This document shows positions 1 to 7,845 of a DNA stretch of 63,673 bases, piece by piece. Position 1 is the stretch's first letter. Every line of letters begins with the position of its first letter. The notes below the pieces were generated by a model. It had not been told where the DNA came from. It was given only the letters and a program-made list of their open reading frames with translations, and did not search any database. The translations under genes and the position numbers were made by a program. The DNA is taken from NCBI GenBank assembly GCA_035556075.1, contig DATMFQ010000017.1, positions 1-63,673 of the forward strand, in the 5' to 3' direction. This DNA is from 73-13 sp035556075. GTDB taxonomy: Bacteria > Actinomycetota > Actinomycetes > Actinomycetales > Microbacteriaceae.

Positions 1-252
1 TGGCAGTACTTCGGGCATGACCGCGGCAGCGATGACCAGGTCGGCCACATCGCGGGCACCGGCCAGGCGATCTTCGGTCGCTCCTACGCGGGCCCGCCAG
101 ACAAGCTGATCGAGGAACTCCGGCGGGACGAGGGGATCGCCGCGGCCGACACGCTGCTGTTGACGATCCCCTCACAGCTTGGCCCGGAGTACAACGCGCA
201 CGCACTCGAGTCGATCCTCACGCACGTGGCGCCGGCACTCGGCTGGCGGTAG
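1..252 (+). CDS. LLM-class flavin-dependent oxidoreductase, C-terminal fragment
   Basis: Only the last 83 codons lie in the window; the open frame runs from base 1 to a TAG at 250-252. The visible part contains an IAGTGQAIFG stretch and ends with LGPEYNAHALE and APALGWR, the usual tail of luciferase-like monooxygenases that use reduced flavin supplied by a partner reductase. The substrate cannot be told from this fragment. The start and active-site half lie to the left of the window. It is followed by a toxin-antitoxin pair on the opposite strand, so its transcript converges on that unit. Confidence 0.7.
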   Translation, partial: WQYFGHDRGSDDQVGHIAGTGQAIFGRSYAGPPDKLIEELRRDEGIAAADTLLLTIPSQLGPEYNAHALESILTHVAPALGWR

Positions 253-323
253 CTGCTCTCTCGCAGTCTGCGTCGTGGTGAGCAAGGTGCGACGTCGGAT
301 GCTGGTGTGCTGCCTGAACGCAC

Positions 324-713
324 TCAGCTGAGCAGCGTCGCGCCCTCGAGTTGCCTCGCGAGCTTGCGGTCGAACGTGACCAGCGGGAGCTGCTGCGTGT
401 CACGTGCCTGAGCACAGAGGAACGTGTCGCTGATCGAGAGCTTCGGATGTGCGAGATAGTCATCGAGGGCAGCTCGCCACACGGCCCGATCCAGCTCGAC
501 ATTCGCGGCGGCGAAGATGCTCGCGATCGACTCGACGACGGTCCGGCGCGAGAGCCGCAAGACCTTCTCCAGGACGTAGACCGTCTCGATGAGCGCGGCG
601 TCCGGGACAGTGCATCGTGCTCCGGACGCGATGAGTGCATCGGCCGCAGCCGTCTGCTCGGCGATATCGTCGAGCAACCATCGCAGGAGGACGTTCGTAT
701 CAAGTGTCGGCAC
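324..713 (-). CDS. vapC: VapC-type PIN-domain toxin (ribonuclease)
   Basis: A 129-residue protein of standard VapC size. It opens with VPTLDTNVLLRWLLDD, the first acidic cluster of a PIN domain (Asp5), has an early Glu in ALIETVYVLEKV, and keeps later acidic residues in LSISDTFLCAQA and TFDRKLARQL. These carboxylates bind Mg2+/Mn2+ in the family. VapC toxins cleave specific tRNAs or rRNA; the target here is unknown. I chose the GTG at 713 because GAGGAGC lies four bases upstream and the PIN fold starts there; the reading frame could extend to 836 but that part is arginine-rich and unlike the family. It overlaps the antitoxin gene by 14 bases, as expected for a coupled TA operon. Confidence 0.85.
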   Translation of the reverse strand: MPTLDTNVLLRWLLDDIAEQTAAADALIASGARCTVPDAALIETVYVLEKVLRLSRRTVVESIASIFAAANVELDRAVWRAALDDYLAHPKLSISDTFLCAQARDTQQLPLVTFDRKLARQLEGATLLS

Positions 714-963
714 GGTGCTCCTCGGCACGAGCCGACCAACCGTCACCCGCGACGGGGGGCTTGCCCCAGGTGCCCTTCGCGACAGCTTCGGCGCGGATCC
801 GGGCACGAGTGGTGGCGATGTCGCGCGGCGCATCAATCACCAGCGCATCGCCTTCGATCCGGATGCTGACCTTCTGGCCTTTTACCAGACCGAGGGCCCG
901 CCGTGCGTCGACAGGAAGGGTGATTTGTCCTTTCGAGGTGATTGTCGCATACATTTCCGACAT
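700..963 (-). CDS. vapB: AbrB/MazE-family (SpoVT-AbrB) antitoxin
   Basis: An 87-residue protein whose N-terminus MYATITSKGQITLPVDARRA is a clear SpoVT-AbrB swapped-hairpin DNA-binding domain. The C-terminal half is charged and would wrap the toxin. Gene order antitoxin-toxin with a 14-base overlap fits a VapBC module in which the complex represses its own promoter. The ATG at 963 lies six bases after a TAGATT box (970-975), a leaderless arrangement; a second in-frame ATG at 954 is possible. The upstream region is shared with the divergent regulator gene at 1085. Confidence 0.85.
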   Translation of the reverse strand: MSEMYATITSKGQITLPVDARRALGLVKGQKVSIRIEGDALVIDAPRDIATTRARIRAEAVAKGTWGKPPVAGDGWSARAEEHRADT

Positions 964-969
964 GTAAGG

Positions 970-975
970 AATCTA
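970..975 (-). promoter_or_regulatory. -10 box of the vapBC promoter, leaderless type
   Basis: On the reverse strand the sequence TATAGATT stands six bases before the vapB ATG. With the usual distance from -10 to transcription start, the message would begin at or next to the start codon. No Shine-Dalgarno sequence is present. Inferred from sequence only. Confidence 0.5.
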
Positions 976-1048
976 TACAACGCAAGGAGGGTGCGCAATC
1001 GGCGAGACCAATATCAACCGCGATTCGAGCTATTCGCTCAACTGTTGT

Positions 1049-1058
1049 TTGAATTCAA
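1049..1058. promoter_or_regulatory. Palindromic operator candidate in the vapB/HTH divergent region
   Basis: TTGAATTCAA is a perfect 10-base palindrome. It lies about 15-24 bases upstream of the CAGAAT box (1073-1078) of the HTH gene, so it covers the -35 position. A site like this is a plausible autoregulatory operator for the XRE-type protein encoded just downstream. The region is also clearly AT-richer than its surroundings. Confidence 0.4.
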
Positions 1059-1084
1059 CCAGGGTCCAGACGCAGAATCGGGCC

Positions 1085-1702
1085 ATGCACACCACACCAG
1101 AGCCCACTGCCACCATCGGTCGTCGCATCGCGACGGCTCGCAAAGCCAAGTCGCTCACCCAGCAGGACCTCGCCGACGAGGTTGGCGTCACCTTCCAGGC
1201 CGTCAGCAAATGGGAGACCGACGCCAGCCTCCCCGACGTGGCGCTGCTCGCGCCGATCGCGACGGCGCTCGACCTCGGCCTCGACGAGCTCCTGACCGGG
1301 AGGAAGCCCGAGCCCTCACCGGACGCACCGGCCGAGCCCCGAGCGCAGTGGGGTCGGATCATGGGCGAGGTGACGAAGGACATCCACGGCGACGTCGACT
1401 CGGTCCTCGGGAACGTCCGCGCGGACATCTATGGCGACGTCAACGGCGATATCGTCGGCGAGGTGCGGAGCGTGTACGGCAACGTGCTCGGCAACATCGT
1501 CGGTGAGGTCCACGGCGATGTCACCGGCTACGTCAAGGGCAAGCTCATCGGCATCGTCTATGGGCGCGTCAAGGGCGGCGTGCGCGGGAAGATCTACGGT
1601 CCGATCCTCGGCGGTGGCATCAACGTCGATCTCTACGACGACGGCCGCGGGCGCGTCCGGCCAGCCAGGAACAGGCAGAATGGGGGCCGTGATCGAGCAT
1701 GA
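1085..1702 (+). CDS. XRE-type HTH regulator with C-terminal Gly-Asp-Val repeat (solenoid-like) domain
   Basis: 205 residues. Residues 11-70 form an XRE/Cro helix-turn-helix (IGRRIATARKAKSLTQQDLA, then the VTFQAVSKWE recognition part). After a Pro/Ala-rich linker (76-87), residues 93-180 consist of short repeats of the form [IV]xG[DNE]V, such as DIHGDV, DIYGDV, DIVGEV, NIVGEV, then KGKLIGIV and GKIYGPI. The regular spacing suggests a parallel beta-solenoid, as seen in bactofilin-like polymer-forming folds, but I cannot prove the fold. The start at 1085 is chosen because CAGAAT lies six bases upstream; an in-frame ATG at 1049 is less likely. The end overlaps prpD by about 23 bases, so translation may be coupled and a role in controlling prpDBC is possible. 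Confidence 0.75.
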   Translation: MHTTPEPTATIGRRIATARKAKSLTQQDLADEVGVTFQAVSKWETDASLPDVALLAPIATALDLGLDELLTGRKPEPSPDAPAEPRAQWGRIMGEVTKDIHGDVDSVLGNVRADIYGDVNGDIVGEVRSVYGNVLGNIVGEVHGDVTGYVKGKLIGIVYGRVKGGVRGKIYGPILGGGINVDLYDDGRGRVRPARNRQNGGRDRA

Positions 1703-3212
1703 GGTCAGGACGTATCCGAGCGCGGAGGCCCTGCCTCGCGACGCACAGCTCGCCTGGAAGATCGCGGCCGTCGCGGCTGACGGCGCCGACCTGGCCCCGA
1801 CCCCCGAGGTCGAGGACATGGTCATCAACCGGATCATCGACAACGCCGCCGTCGCGACCGCGAGCCTCGGCCGGGCACCGGTCCTCGCCGCTCGCGCGCA
1901 GGCGGAAGCCCACCCGGTGTCGACCGGCGGGCGCGGCGCGAGCATCTTCGGTTCCCAGCGTCTGACGAGCCCCGAATGGGCCGCCTGGGTCAACGGCGTC
2001 GCAGTGCGGGAGCTCGACTACCACGACACCTTTCTTGCCGCGGACTACTCCCATCCGGCCGACAACATCCCGGCGATCCTCGCCGTCGCGCAGCATCTTG
2101 GGCGCACGGGGACGGATCTGCTGCGCGGCATCGTCACCGGCTACGAGATTCAGATCAACCTCGTCAAGGGCATCTCGCTGCACCGGCACAAGATCGACCA
2201 CGTCGCCCACCTCGGTCCGAGCGCTGCGGCCGGCATCGGCACGCTGCTAGCGCTACCGACCGAGATCATCTACCAGGCCGTGAGCCAGGGCCTCCACACG
2301 ACGACCGCGACCAGGCAGTCACGCAAGGGCGAGATCTCCACCTGGAAGGCACACGCCCCCGCATTCGCCGGGAAGATGGCGGTCGAGGCCGTCGACCGGG
2401 CGATGCGCGGCCAGACCAGCCCGTCGCCGATCTACGAGGGCGAGGACGGGGTCATCGCCTGGCTGCTCGACGGGCCGGACGGCCGCTACACGGTCCCGCT
2501 GCCGGAGGCGGGCGAGGCGCGGGTGGCGATCCTCGACTCGTACACGAAGGAGCACTCCGCCGAGTATCAGGCGCAGGCCTGGATCGACCTCGCCCGACGG
2601 CTGGGCCGCGAGCGCCCCGAGCTGCGGGACCCCGCGCGGGTGAAAGCGGTCGTCCTCCACACCAGCCACCACACGCACTATGTGATCGGCTCGGGCTCCG
2701 GCGACCCGGAGAAGTACGACCCGGCGGCGAGCCGGGAGACGCTCGACCACTCGATCCCGTATATCTTCGCGGTCGCGCTGCAGGACGGCGCGTGGCATCA
2801 CGTCGACTCGTACCTGCCGGCGCGCGCGCAGCGCCCGGACACCGTCGAGCTCTGGCAGAAGGTCACGACGCTCGAGGATCCAGAGTGGACCAGGCGATAC
2901 CACTCGCTGGACCCGACGGAGAAGGCCTTTGGCGGCCGGGTCGAGATCGAGCTGGCGGATGGCGAGCGGATCGTCGAGGAGATCGCCGTCGCCGACGCGC
3001 ACCCGCTCGGGGCCAGGCCGTTCGCCCGCGTCGACTACGTGCACAAGTTCCGCACCCTCGCCGACGGCATCCTCGCTGAGGCGGAGCAGGACCGCTTCCT
3101 TGACCTCGTGCAGCGCCTGCCGGAGTTGACGGCCGACGAGCTCCACGGGCTCACCGTCACCCCGCTCATCGACCCGCTGCCCGCCCACCGACCGACGCCA
3201 GGGATCTTCTGA
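1680..3212 (+). CDS. prpD: 2-methylcitrate dehydratase (MmgE/PrpD family)
   Basis: 510 residues, close to the usual ~500 for PrpD. It dehydrates 2-methylcitrate to 2-methyl-cis-aconitate in the methylcitrate cycle that clears propionyl-CoA. The N-terminal helical MmgE/PrpD domain is evident (VNGVAVRELDYHDTFLA, then SHPADNIPAILAVAQ), followed by a basic/His stretch SLHRHKIDHVAHLG and the smaller C-terminal domain (GGRVEIELADGERIVEE). I place the start at ATG 1680, which overlaps the upstream regulator; GTG at 1689 is an alternative. Its TGA overlaps the prpB ATG by one base, showing tight translational coupling. The identity is supported by prpB and prpC downstream. Confidence 0.93.
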   Translation: MGAVIEHEVRTYPSAEALPRDAQLAWKIAAVAADGADLAPTPEVEDMVINRIIDNAAVATASLGRAPVLAARAQAEAHPVSTGGRGASIFGSQRLTSPEWAAWVNGVAVRELDYHDTFLAADYSHPADNIPAILAVAQHLGRTGTDLLRGIVTGYEIQINLVKGISLHRHKIDHVAHLGPSAAAGIGTLLALPTEIIYQAVSQGLHTTTATRQSRKGEISTWKAHAPAFAGKMAVEAVDRAMRGQTSPSPIYEGEDGVIAWLLDGPDGRYTVPLPEAGEARVAILDSYTKEHSAEYQAQAWIDLARRLGRERPELRDPARVKAVVLHTSHHTHYVIGSGSGDPEKYDPAASRETLDHSIPYIFAVALQDGAWHHVDSYLPARAQRPDTVELWQKVTTLEDPEWTRRYHSLDPTEKAFGGRVEIELADGERIVEEIAVADAHPLGARPFARVDYVHKFRTLADGILAEAEQDRFLDLVQRLPELTADELHGLTVTPLIDPLPAHRPTPGIF

Positions 3213-4126
3213 TGCTGTACTCGCGCATTCCTGCGGCCGACAAACGGGCCGCCTTCCGTGCCCGCCTCGCCCGGCCGGAGATCGCGGTGCTGCCCGGCGC
3301 TTTCACCCCGCTGAGCGCGAAGCTCATCCAGGAGAAGGGCTTCGACGGGGTGTACATCTCCGGCGCCGTGCTGTCCGCGGAGCTCGGACTGCCGGATGTC
3401 GGGCTGACGACGCTGAGCGAGGTGGCCCTGCGCGGCGGACAGATCGCCCGGCTCACCGATCTCCCGGCGATCATCGACGCCGACACCGGCTTCGGCGAGG
3501 CGATGAACATCGCCCGCACGGTCCAGGAGCTCGAGGACGCGGGGGTCGCGGGCCTGCACCTCGAGGACCAGGTCAACCCGAAGCGGTGCGGCCACCTCGA
3601 CGGGAAGGCGGTCGTCGACGACACGACGGCGCTGCAGCGCATCACCGCCGCCGCGAACGCACGCCGTGACCCGAATCTGCTGCTCATCGCCCGCACCGAC
3701 ATCCGGGCGATCTCCGGCCTCGACGCGGCCATCGTCCGCGCCAAGCAACTCGTTGACGCCGGTGCCGACGTCATCTTCCCGGAGGCGATGGTCGACCTGG
3801 CGGAGTTCGAGGGGATCAAGCGCGCGATCGGTGACGTCCCGCTGCTCGCAAACATGACCGAGTTCGGCAAGTCCGAGCTGTTCACCCACACCCAGCTCGA
3901 GGCCGCCGGGGTCGACCTCGTCATCCACCCGGTCAGCCTGCTGCGCATCGCCTTCGGTGCGATGGAGCGCGGCCTCGACACGCTCCGGGAGGCGGGCACC
4001 CTGCAGCCGGAGGTCGCCGCGATGCAGACCCGGGCGCGGCTGTATGAGCTGCTCGATTACGAGGCGTACACCGCATTCGACACGGACGTCTTCAATTTCA
4101 GCCTCGAGAAGCACTTCGGCGCGTAG
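3212..4126 (+). CDS. prpB: Methylisocitrate lyase
   Basis: 304 residues, a member of the isocitrate lyase/PEP mutase superfamily with a TIM-barrel fold. It splits 2-methylisocitrate into pyruvate and succinate. The catalytic loop KRCGH is at residues 124-128, the Mg2+-binding DADTGFG at 89-95, and the LHLEDQVNP strand at about 115-123. KRCGHL with this length separates methylisocitrate lyase from glyoxylate-cycle isocitrate lyase. The ATG overlaps the prpD stop (TGATG). An 86-base spacer separates it from prpC. Confidence 0.95.
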   Translation: MLYSRIPAADKRAAFRARLARPEIAVLPGAFTPLSAKLIQEKGFDGVYISGAVLSAELGLPDVGLTTLSEVALRGGQIARLTDLPAIIDADTGFGEAMNIARTVQELEDAGVAGLHLEDQVNPKRCGHLDGKAVVDDTTALQRITAAANARRDPNLLLIARTDIRAISGLDAAIVRAKQLVDAGADVIFPEAMVDLAEFEGIKRAIGDVPLLANMTEFGKSELFTHTQLEAAGVDLVIHPVSLLRIAFGAMERGLDTLREAGTLQPEVAAMQTRARLYELLDYEAYTAFDTDVFNFSLEKHFGA

Positions 4127-4212
4127 CAGACTGGGCAGTGCCCGCGCACACGAGCGCGGGGACGAATGCGTGGGTGCCGCGACCACGGACCGCGCCGACG
4201 AGAGGGAGCACG

Positions 4213-5364
4213 ATGCCCGATCAACTGAACCAGTCCGAGCCTGCGCAGATTCGCAAGGGCCTCGCGGGGGTCATCGCCGACACGACCGCCATCTCCAAGG
4301 TCAACCCGGAGACGAACTCGCTCCTCTACCGCGGCTACCCCGTGCAGGAGCTCGCCGCGAACTGCACGTTCGAGGACGTCGCCTATCTCCTGTGGTACGG
4401 CGAGCTGCCGTCGCCGGCGCAGCTCGACGCATTCGTCGAACTCGAGCGCACGCACCGCGTACTCGACGACCGCGTCAAGGATGCGATCGACCTGCTCCCG
4501 CTCGAGACCCACCCCATGGATGTCGTGCGCACGGCGGTGTCGGTGCTCGGCGCACTCGACGAGACGCTCGGTGCCGATACGACCTGGATCGACCCCGAAC
4601 TCACCCAGCAGCGGGCGATCCGGCTGTATGCGCAGCTGCCCGCGATCGTCGCGTATACGCAGCGCCGCCGCCGCGATGAGGACCTCGTGCCGCCGCGTGA
4701 CGACCTCGCGTACTCCGCGAACTTCCTCCACATGACCTTCGGCGAGGTGCCGGAGCTGCCGGTCGTCGAGGCCTTCGACGTGTCGATGATCCTGTACGCG
4801 GAGCACTCCTTCAATGCCTCGACGTTCACCGCCCGCGTCGTCGCCTCCACGCTCTCGGACGTGTGGTCGGCGGTCGTCGCCGCGATCGGGGCGCTCAAGG
4901 GCCCGCTCCACGGCGGCGCGAACGAGGCCGTCATGCACGCCTTCCGCGAGATCGGCTCCGCGGACCGCGCCGAGGCGTGGCTCGCCGAGGCGCTGGCGGC
5001 GAAGCGCAAGATCATGGGGTTCGGCCACCGCGTCTACAAGCACGGCGACTCCCGCGTCCCGACGATGAAAGCCAGCCTCGACCGGCTGGTCGCCTTCACC
5101 CACCGGCCCGATGTGCTCGAGCTGTACACCGCGCTCGAGACGGCGATGGACCGGGCGAAGGGCATCAAGCCGAACCTCGACTACCCCTCGGGCCCGGCCT
5201 ACGACCTCATCGGCTTCGAGACCGAGCTGTTCACGCCGCTGTTCGTCGCCGCCCGGGTGACCGGCTGGACCGCGCACGTCATGGAGCAATACGCCTCGAA
5301 CTCCCTCATCCGCCCACTGTCCGCCTACAGCGGTCCCGCCGAGCGCCAGGTGCCCGTCCGCTGA
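4213..5364 (+). CDS. prpC: 2-methylcitrate synthase (citrate synthase family)
   Basis: 383 residues, a short bacterial citrate-synthase-family enzyme. It condenses propionyl-CoA with oxaloacetate. The catalytic residues are visible: His198 (LYAEHSFNAS), His233 (GPLHGGANE), the GFGHRVYKHGDSR segment with His272, and Asp323 in NLDYPSG. The start at 4213 is set by GAGGGAG a few bases upstream; the reading frame could extend to 4138 but lacks family similarity there. Position after prpD-prpB argues for methylcitrate rather than citrate synthase as the main role, although such enzymes often accept acetyl-CoA too. The 86-base leader contains one GAATGC hexamer. Confidence 0.92.
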   Translation: MPDQLNQSEPAQIRKGLAGVIADTTAISKVNPETNSLLYRGYPVQELAANCTFEDVAYLLWYGELPSPAQLDAFVELERTHRVLDDRVKDAIDLLPLETHPMDVVRTAVSVLGALDETLGADTTWIDPELTQQRAIRLYAQLPAIVAYTQRRRRDEDLVPPRDDLAYSANFLHMTFGEVPELPVVEAFDVSMILYAEHSFNASTFTARVVASTLSDVWSAVVAAIGALKGPLHGGANEAVMHAFREIGSADRAEAWLAEALAAKRKIMGFGHRVYKHGDSRVPTMKASLDRLVAFTHRPDVLELYTALETAMDRAKGIKPNLDYPSGPAYDLIGFETELFTPLFVAARVTGWTAHVMEQYASNSLIRPLSAYSGPAERQVPVR

Positions 5365-5375
5365 ACCGGACTGCC

Positions 5376-5381
5376 TAGGGT
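5376..5381 (+). promoter_or_regulatory. -10 box of the aldo-keto reductase gene
   Basis: TAGGGT followed by six bases (ggagga) and the ATG at 5388. The six bases also resemble a Shine-Dalgarno sequence, so initiation could be leaderless or, if transcribed from upstream, conventional. Confidence 0.45.
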
Positions 5382-5387
5382 GGAGGA

Positions 5388-6212
5388 ATGCGCATCCCCA
5401 GCATTCGTCTCAACTCCGGCCACGACATCCCCCCGCTGGGCGTCGGGCTGTTCAAGCTCGAGCAGGACGAGACGCAGCGCATCGTCGAGCAGGCACTCGA
5501 GCTTGGCTACCGGCACCTCGATGGCGCGCGGATCTACGGGAACGAGGAGGCGGTCGGCCGCGCCATTCGCGTGAGCGGCATCCCGCGCGAGGAGCTCTTC
5601 GTCACGACGAAGCTGTGGCGCGACGAGCAGGGGCGCCAGGCGCCGCTGACCGCCATCGACGACGCGCTCGAGCGCCTCGGCCTCGACTATGTCGACCTGT
5701 ACCTCATCCACTGGCCGCACCCCTCGATGGGCCTCGCGCTCGACACCTGGCTCGGCCTCGAGGAGGTCGCCGCGACGGGCAAGGCGCGCTCGATCGGTGT
5801 CTCGAACTTCCGCCAGGAGGACCTCGCCACGATCGTCGAGGGCTCGTCGACCGTCCCGGCGGTCAACCAGGTGGAGCTGCATCCCCGGTTCCAGCAGCGG
5901 GCGCTGCGGGCCTACCAGGAGCCGCTCGGCATCCGCACGGAGGGATGGGGTCCGCTCGGTCAGGGCAAGTACGATCTCGCCGAACTGCCCGCGCTCGGCG
6001 AGATCGCGGCGGCCCACGGGGTCAGCATCCAGCAGGTCGTGCTGCGCTGGCACCTGCAGGAGGGCGTGATCGTCTTCCCGAAGTCCTCCCGCCCCGAGCG
6101 GCTCCGGGAAAACCTCGACGTGTTCGGTTTCGAGCTCACGGCCGAGGAGCTCGAGCGCATCCGGGGACTCGACGACGGGCTGCGCGTCGGCACCGACCCC
6201 GCGACCGGCTGA
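5388..6212 (+). CDS. Aldo/keto reductase
   Basis: 274 residues, the usual size for the short bacterial 2,5-diketo-D-gluconate-reductase-like group of the AKR superfamily. It is expected to be a cytosolic NADPH-dependent carbonyl reductase with a TIM-barrel fold. The catalytic tetrad is complete: Asp45 and Tyr50 (HLDGARIYGNE), Lys75 (TTKLWR) and His108 (LYLIHWP). The cofactor loop GVSNF and the late PKSSRPERLREN motif, which binds the NADPH phosphate, are also present. The natural substrate cannot be told. It stands alone, converging with pmt across a shared hairpin terminator. Confidence 0.9.
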   Translation: MRIPSIRLNSGHDIPPLGVGLFKLEQDETQRIVEQALELGYRHLDGARIYGNEEAVGRAIRVSGIPREELFVTTKLWRDEQGRQAPLTAIDDALERLGLDYVDLYLIHWPHPSMGLALDTWLGLEEVAATGKARSIGVSNFRQEDLATIVEGSSTVPAVNQVELHPRFQQRALRAYQEPLGIRTEGWGPLGQGKYDLAELPALGEIAAAHGVSIQQVVLRWHLQEGVIVFPKSSRPERLRENLDVFGFELTAEELERIRGLDDGLRVGTDPATG

Positions 6213-6242
6213 GGCTCCCCGGCTATCGCCAGCCGGGGAGCC
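6213..6242. terminator. Bidirectional hairpin between aldo-keto reductase and pmt
   Basis: A perfect 12-bp inverted repeat (6213-6224 with 6231-6242, arms GGCTCCCCGGCT and AGCCGGGGAGCC) with a six-base loop. It starts right after the reductase stop codon and covers the last codons and stop of pmt on the other strand. No T-run follows, so termination would rely on the very stable stem. Confidence 0.65.
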
Positions 6243-7830
6243 ACCAGTGGCTGGCGAGGAAGTCGAAGGGCACCTGCATCCCCGTCCACACCGGCCAGAA
6301 ATACACGCTGACCGCCGTCACGAGCACGAGCGAGGCGGCGACCGTCCAGATGCCGGCGACGCGTCGCGAGCGTTCGTCCTCCGCGGTGCCGAGGACCGAC
6401 CGGATCGCGATCGCGAGCGCGAGCAGCAGGAAGGCCTGGAAGGCGATCGTATAGAACTGGTACACCGTCCGCTCGGGGTAGGCGAGCCACGGCAGGTACC
6501 CGGCGGCGAAGCCCGTCAGGACGGCGGCGACCTGCCACTCGCGCCGGCGAATGACCCGGACGATGCAGTAGACGATGGCGGCGACGGCGGCCCCCCAGAT
6601 GAGTGGGTTCGGCACGTCGAGGATGCTCGCGCCGCAGCTCGTCACCGCGCACCCGGGGTCGCCGAGGCTGCTGCTCTCGTACCACATGCTGGTCGGCCGG
6701 ATGAGGGCCAGCCACGTCCAGGCGGGCGCCATATAGGGGTGCGCCGTCGACTCGCTGACGTGGTAGCCGTAGGTGATCTCGTGGAGGTGGAGCCAGCTCT
6801 GCACCGGGAGCGGGACCCACGCCCAGAAGCCGCTCCACGCATTCGTGCCGGTCTCGGCCCAGCCGCGTTGGTAGCCGTCCTCGCCGGCGAACCACGCCGA
6901 CCAGGTCAGCGTGTAGGTCACGACGGTGATCGGCAGCAGCAGGAGGAGATTGACGCCGGCGCGTTTGACGAGCTCGAGCGCGCGGTCGCGGATGTTCGGG
7001 TCGGCGAGCACGGAGACGAGGCCGAAGGCGGCGACGAACCAGATGCCGTTCCACTTGACGGCGAGCGCGGCGCCGAGCGCCACCCCCGCCGCGAGCAGCC
7101 ACGGCCGCCACCAGAGGGCGCCGGTGCGGGCCGTGTGGGCGCGATCGAGCAGGATGCAGATGAATGCGGTGAGCACGAAGAGCGCGAGGAACCCGTCGAG
7201 CAGTGCGACGCGGCTCATGACGATGCCGTTGCCGTCGATCGTGAGCAGGAACCCGGTGATCGTCGTGACCGGGCCCGAGCGGGTGAGCAGCCAGGCCGCG
7301 ACCATGACGAGCGCGACGAGGGCGATCCCGGCCAACGCGGTGGCGATCCGCCAGCTGGCCGGGTCTGCCGGGCCCGTGGCGGCGAGTCCGAGGCCGATCA
7401 GCCACTTGCCGAGCGGCGGGTGGACGGCGAAGGAGGCCATGCCGGTCCAGCCATCGGTGCGCCCCTCGGCCCACTGCTCGTCGGCGTCGGACTGCCACTG
7501 TGACTCGTACCCAAGATTCCATAGCGCCCAGGCGTCCTTGACGTAGTACGTCTCGTCGAAGACGAGCTCACCCGGATGGTCGAGGCCGGTGAGCCGGGTC
7601 GCGGCGGCGACCGCCATGACCCCGACGACACCGGCCCAGCGGCCACCGGTGCGCAGCCACTCGGGGGTGCGCTCGAGCATGGTGTCGAGGGCTGAGCCGA
7701 CGCGCCACAGCGGGGTCGCACCGGTCGCGGGAGCTCCAGCGGGGGTGTCCGCGACCGGCTCGGCGGCGGTGATGGTGGGCTGCTCACCGGTGAGCAGGCG
7801 GCGGAACTCGTCGTCATCCCGCCCGGTCAT
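6223..7830 (-). CDS. pmt: Protein O-mannosyltransferase (dolichyl/polyprenyl-phosphate-mannose dependent, GT39)
   Basis: 535 residues with about ten hydrophobic segments. Actinobacterial Pmt transfers mannose from polyprenyl-phosphomannose to Ser/Thr of proteins while they pass through the Sec system. After a soluble acidic N-terminus, the first loop carries the family signature HPGELVFDETYYVKDAWAL with the conserved Asp-Glu pair, followed by VHPPLGKWLIGLG. The large mid-protein loop has HEITYGYHVSESTAHPY, and the terminal membrane segments end in WWLPGWR. Start at ATG 7830, seven bases after a TAGATT box (7838-7843). It is divergent from rsmI, a frequent actinobacterial arrangement. Confidence 0.92.
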   Translation of the reverse strand: MTGRDDDEFRRLLTGEQPTITAAEPVADTPAGAPATGATPLWRVGSALDTMLERTPEWLRTGGRWAGVVGVMAVAAATRLTGLDHPGELVFDETYYVKDAWALWNLGYESQWQSDADEQWAEGRTDGWTGMASFAVHPPLGKWLIGLGLAATGPADPASWRIATALAGIALVALVMVAAWLLTRSGPVTTITGFLLTIDGNGIVMSRVALLDGFLALFVLTAFICILLDRAHTARTGALWWRPWLLAAGVALGAALAVKWNGIWFVAAFGLVSVLADPNIRDRALELVKRAGVNLLLLLPITVVTYTLTWSAWFAGEDGYQRGWAETGTNAWSGFWAWVPLPVQSWLHLHEITYGYHVSESTAHPYMAPAWTWLALIRPTSMWYESSSLGDPGCAVTSCGASILDVPNPLIWGAAVAAIVYCIVRVIRRREWQVAAVLTGFAAGYLPWLAYPERTVYQFYTIAFQAFLLLALAIAIRSVLGTAEDERSRRVAGIWTVAASLVLVTAVSVYFWPVWTGMQVPFDFLASHWWLPGWR

Positions 7831-7837
7831 GCGAGAA

Positions 7838-7843
7838 AATCTA
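7838..7843 (-). promoter_or_regulatory. -10 box of pmt
   Basis: TAGATT on the reverse strand, seven bases before the pmt ATG and within the 15-base gap to the divergent rsmI GTG. The two promoters must overlap. Confidence 0.45.
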
Positions 7844-7845
7844 TC

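Noticed and set aside
589..1506. Forward frame of 305 codons over vapBC and the HTH gene start
   Set aside because: Arg/His-rich translation without motifs; real genes occupy the other frames.
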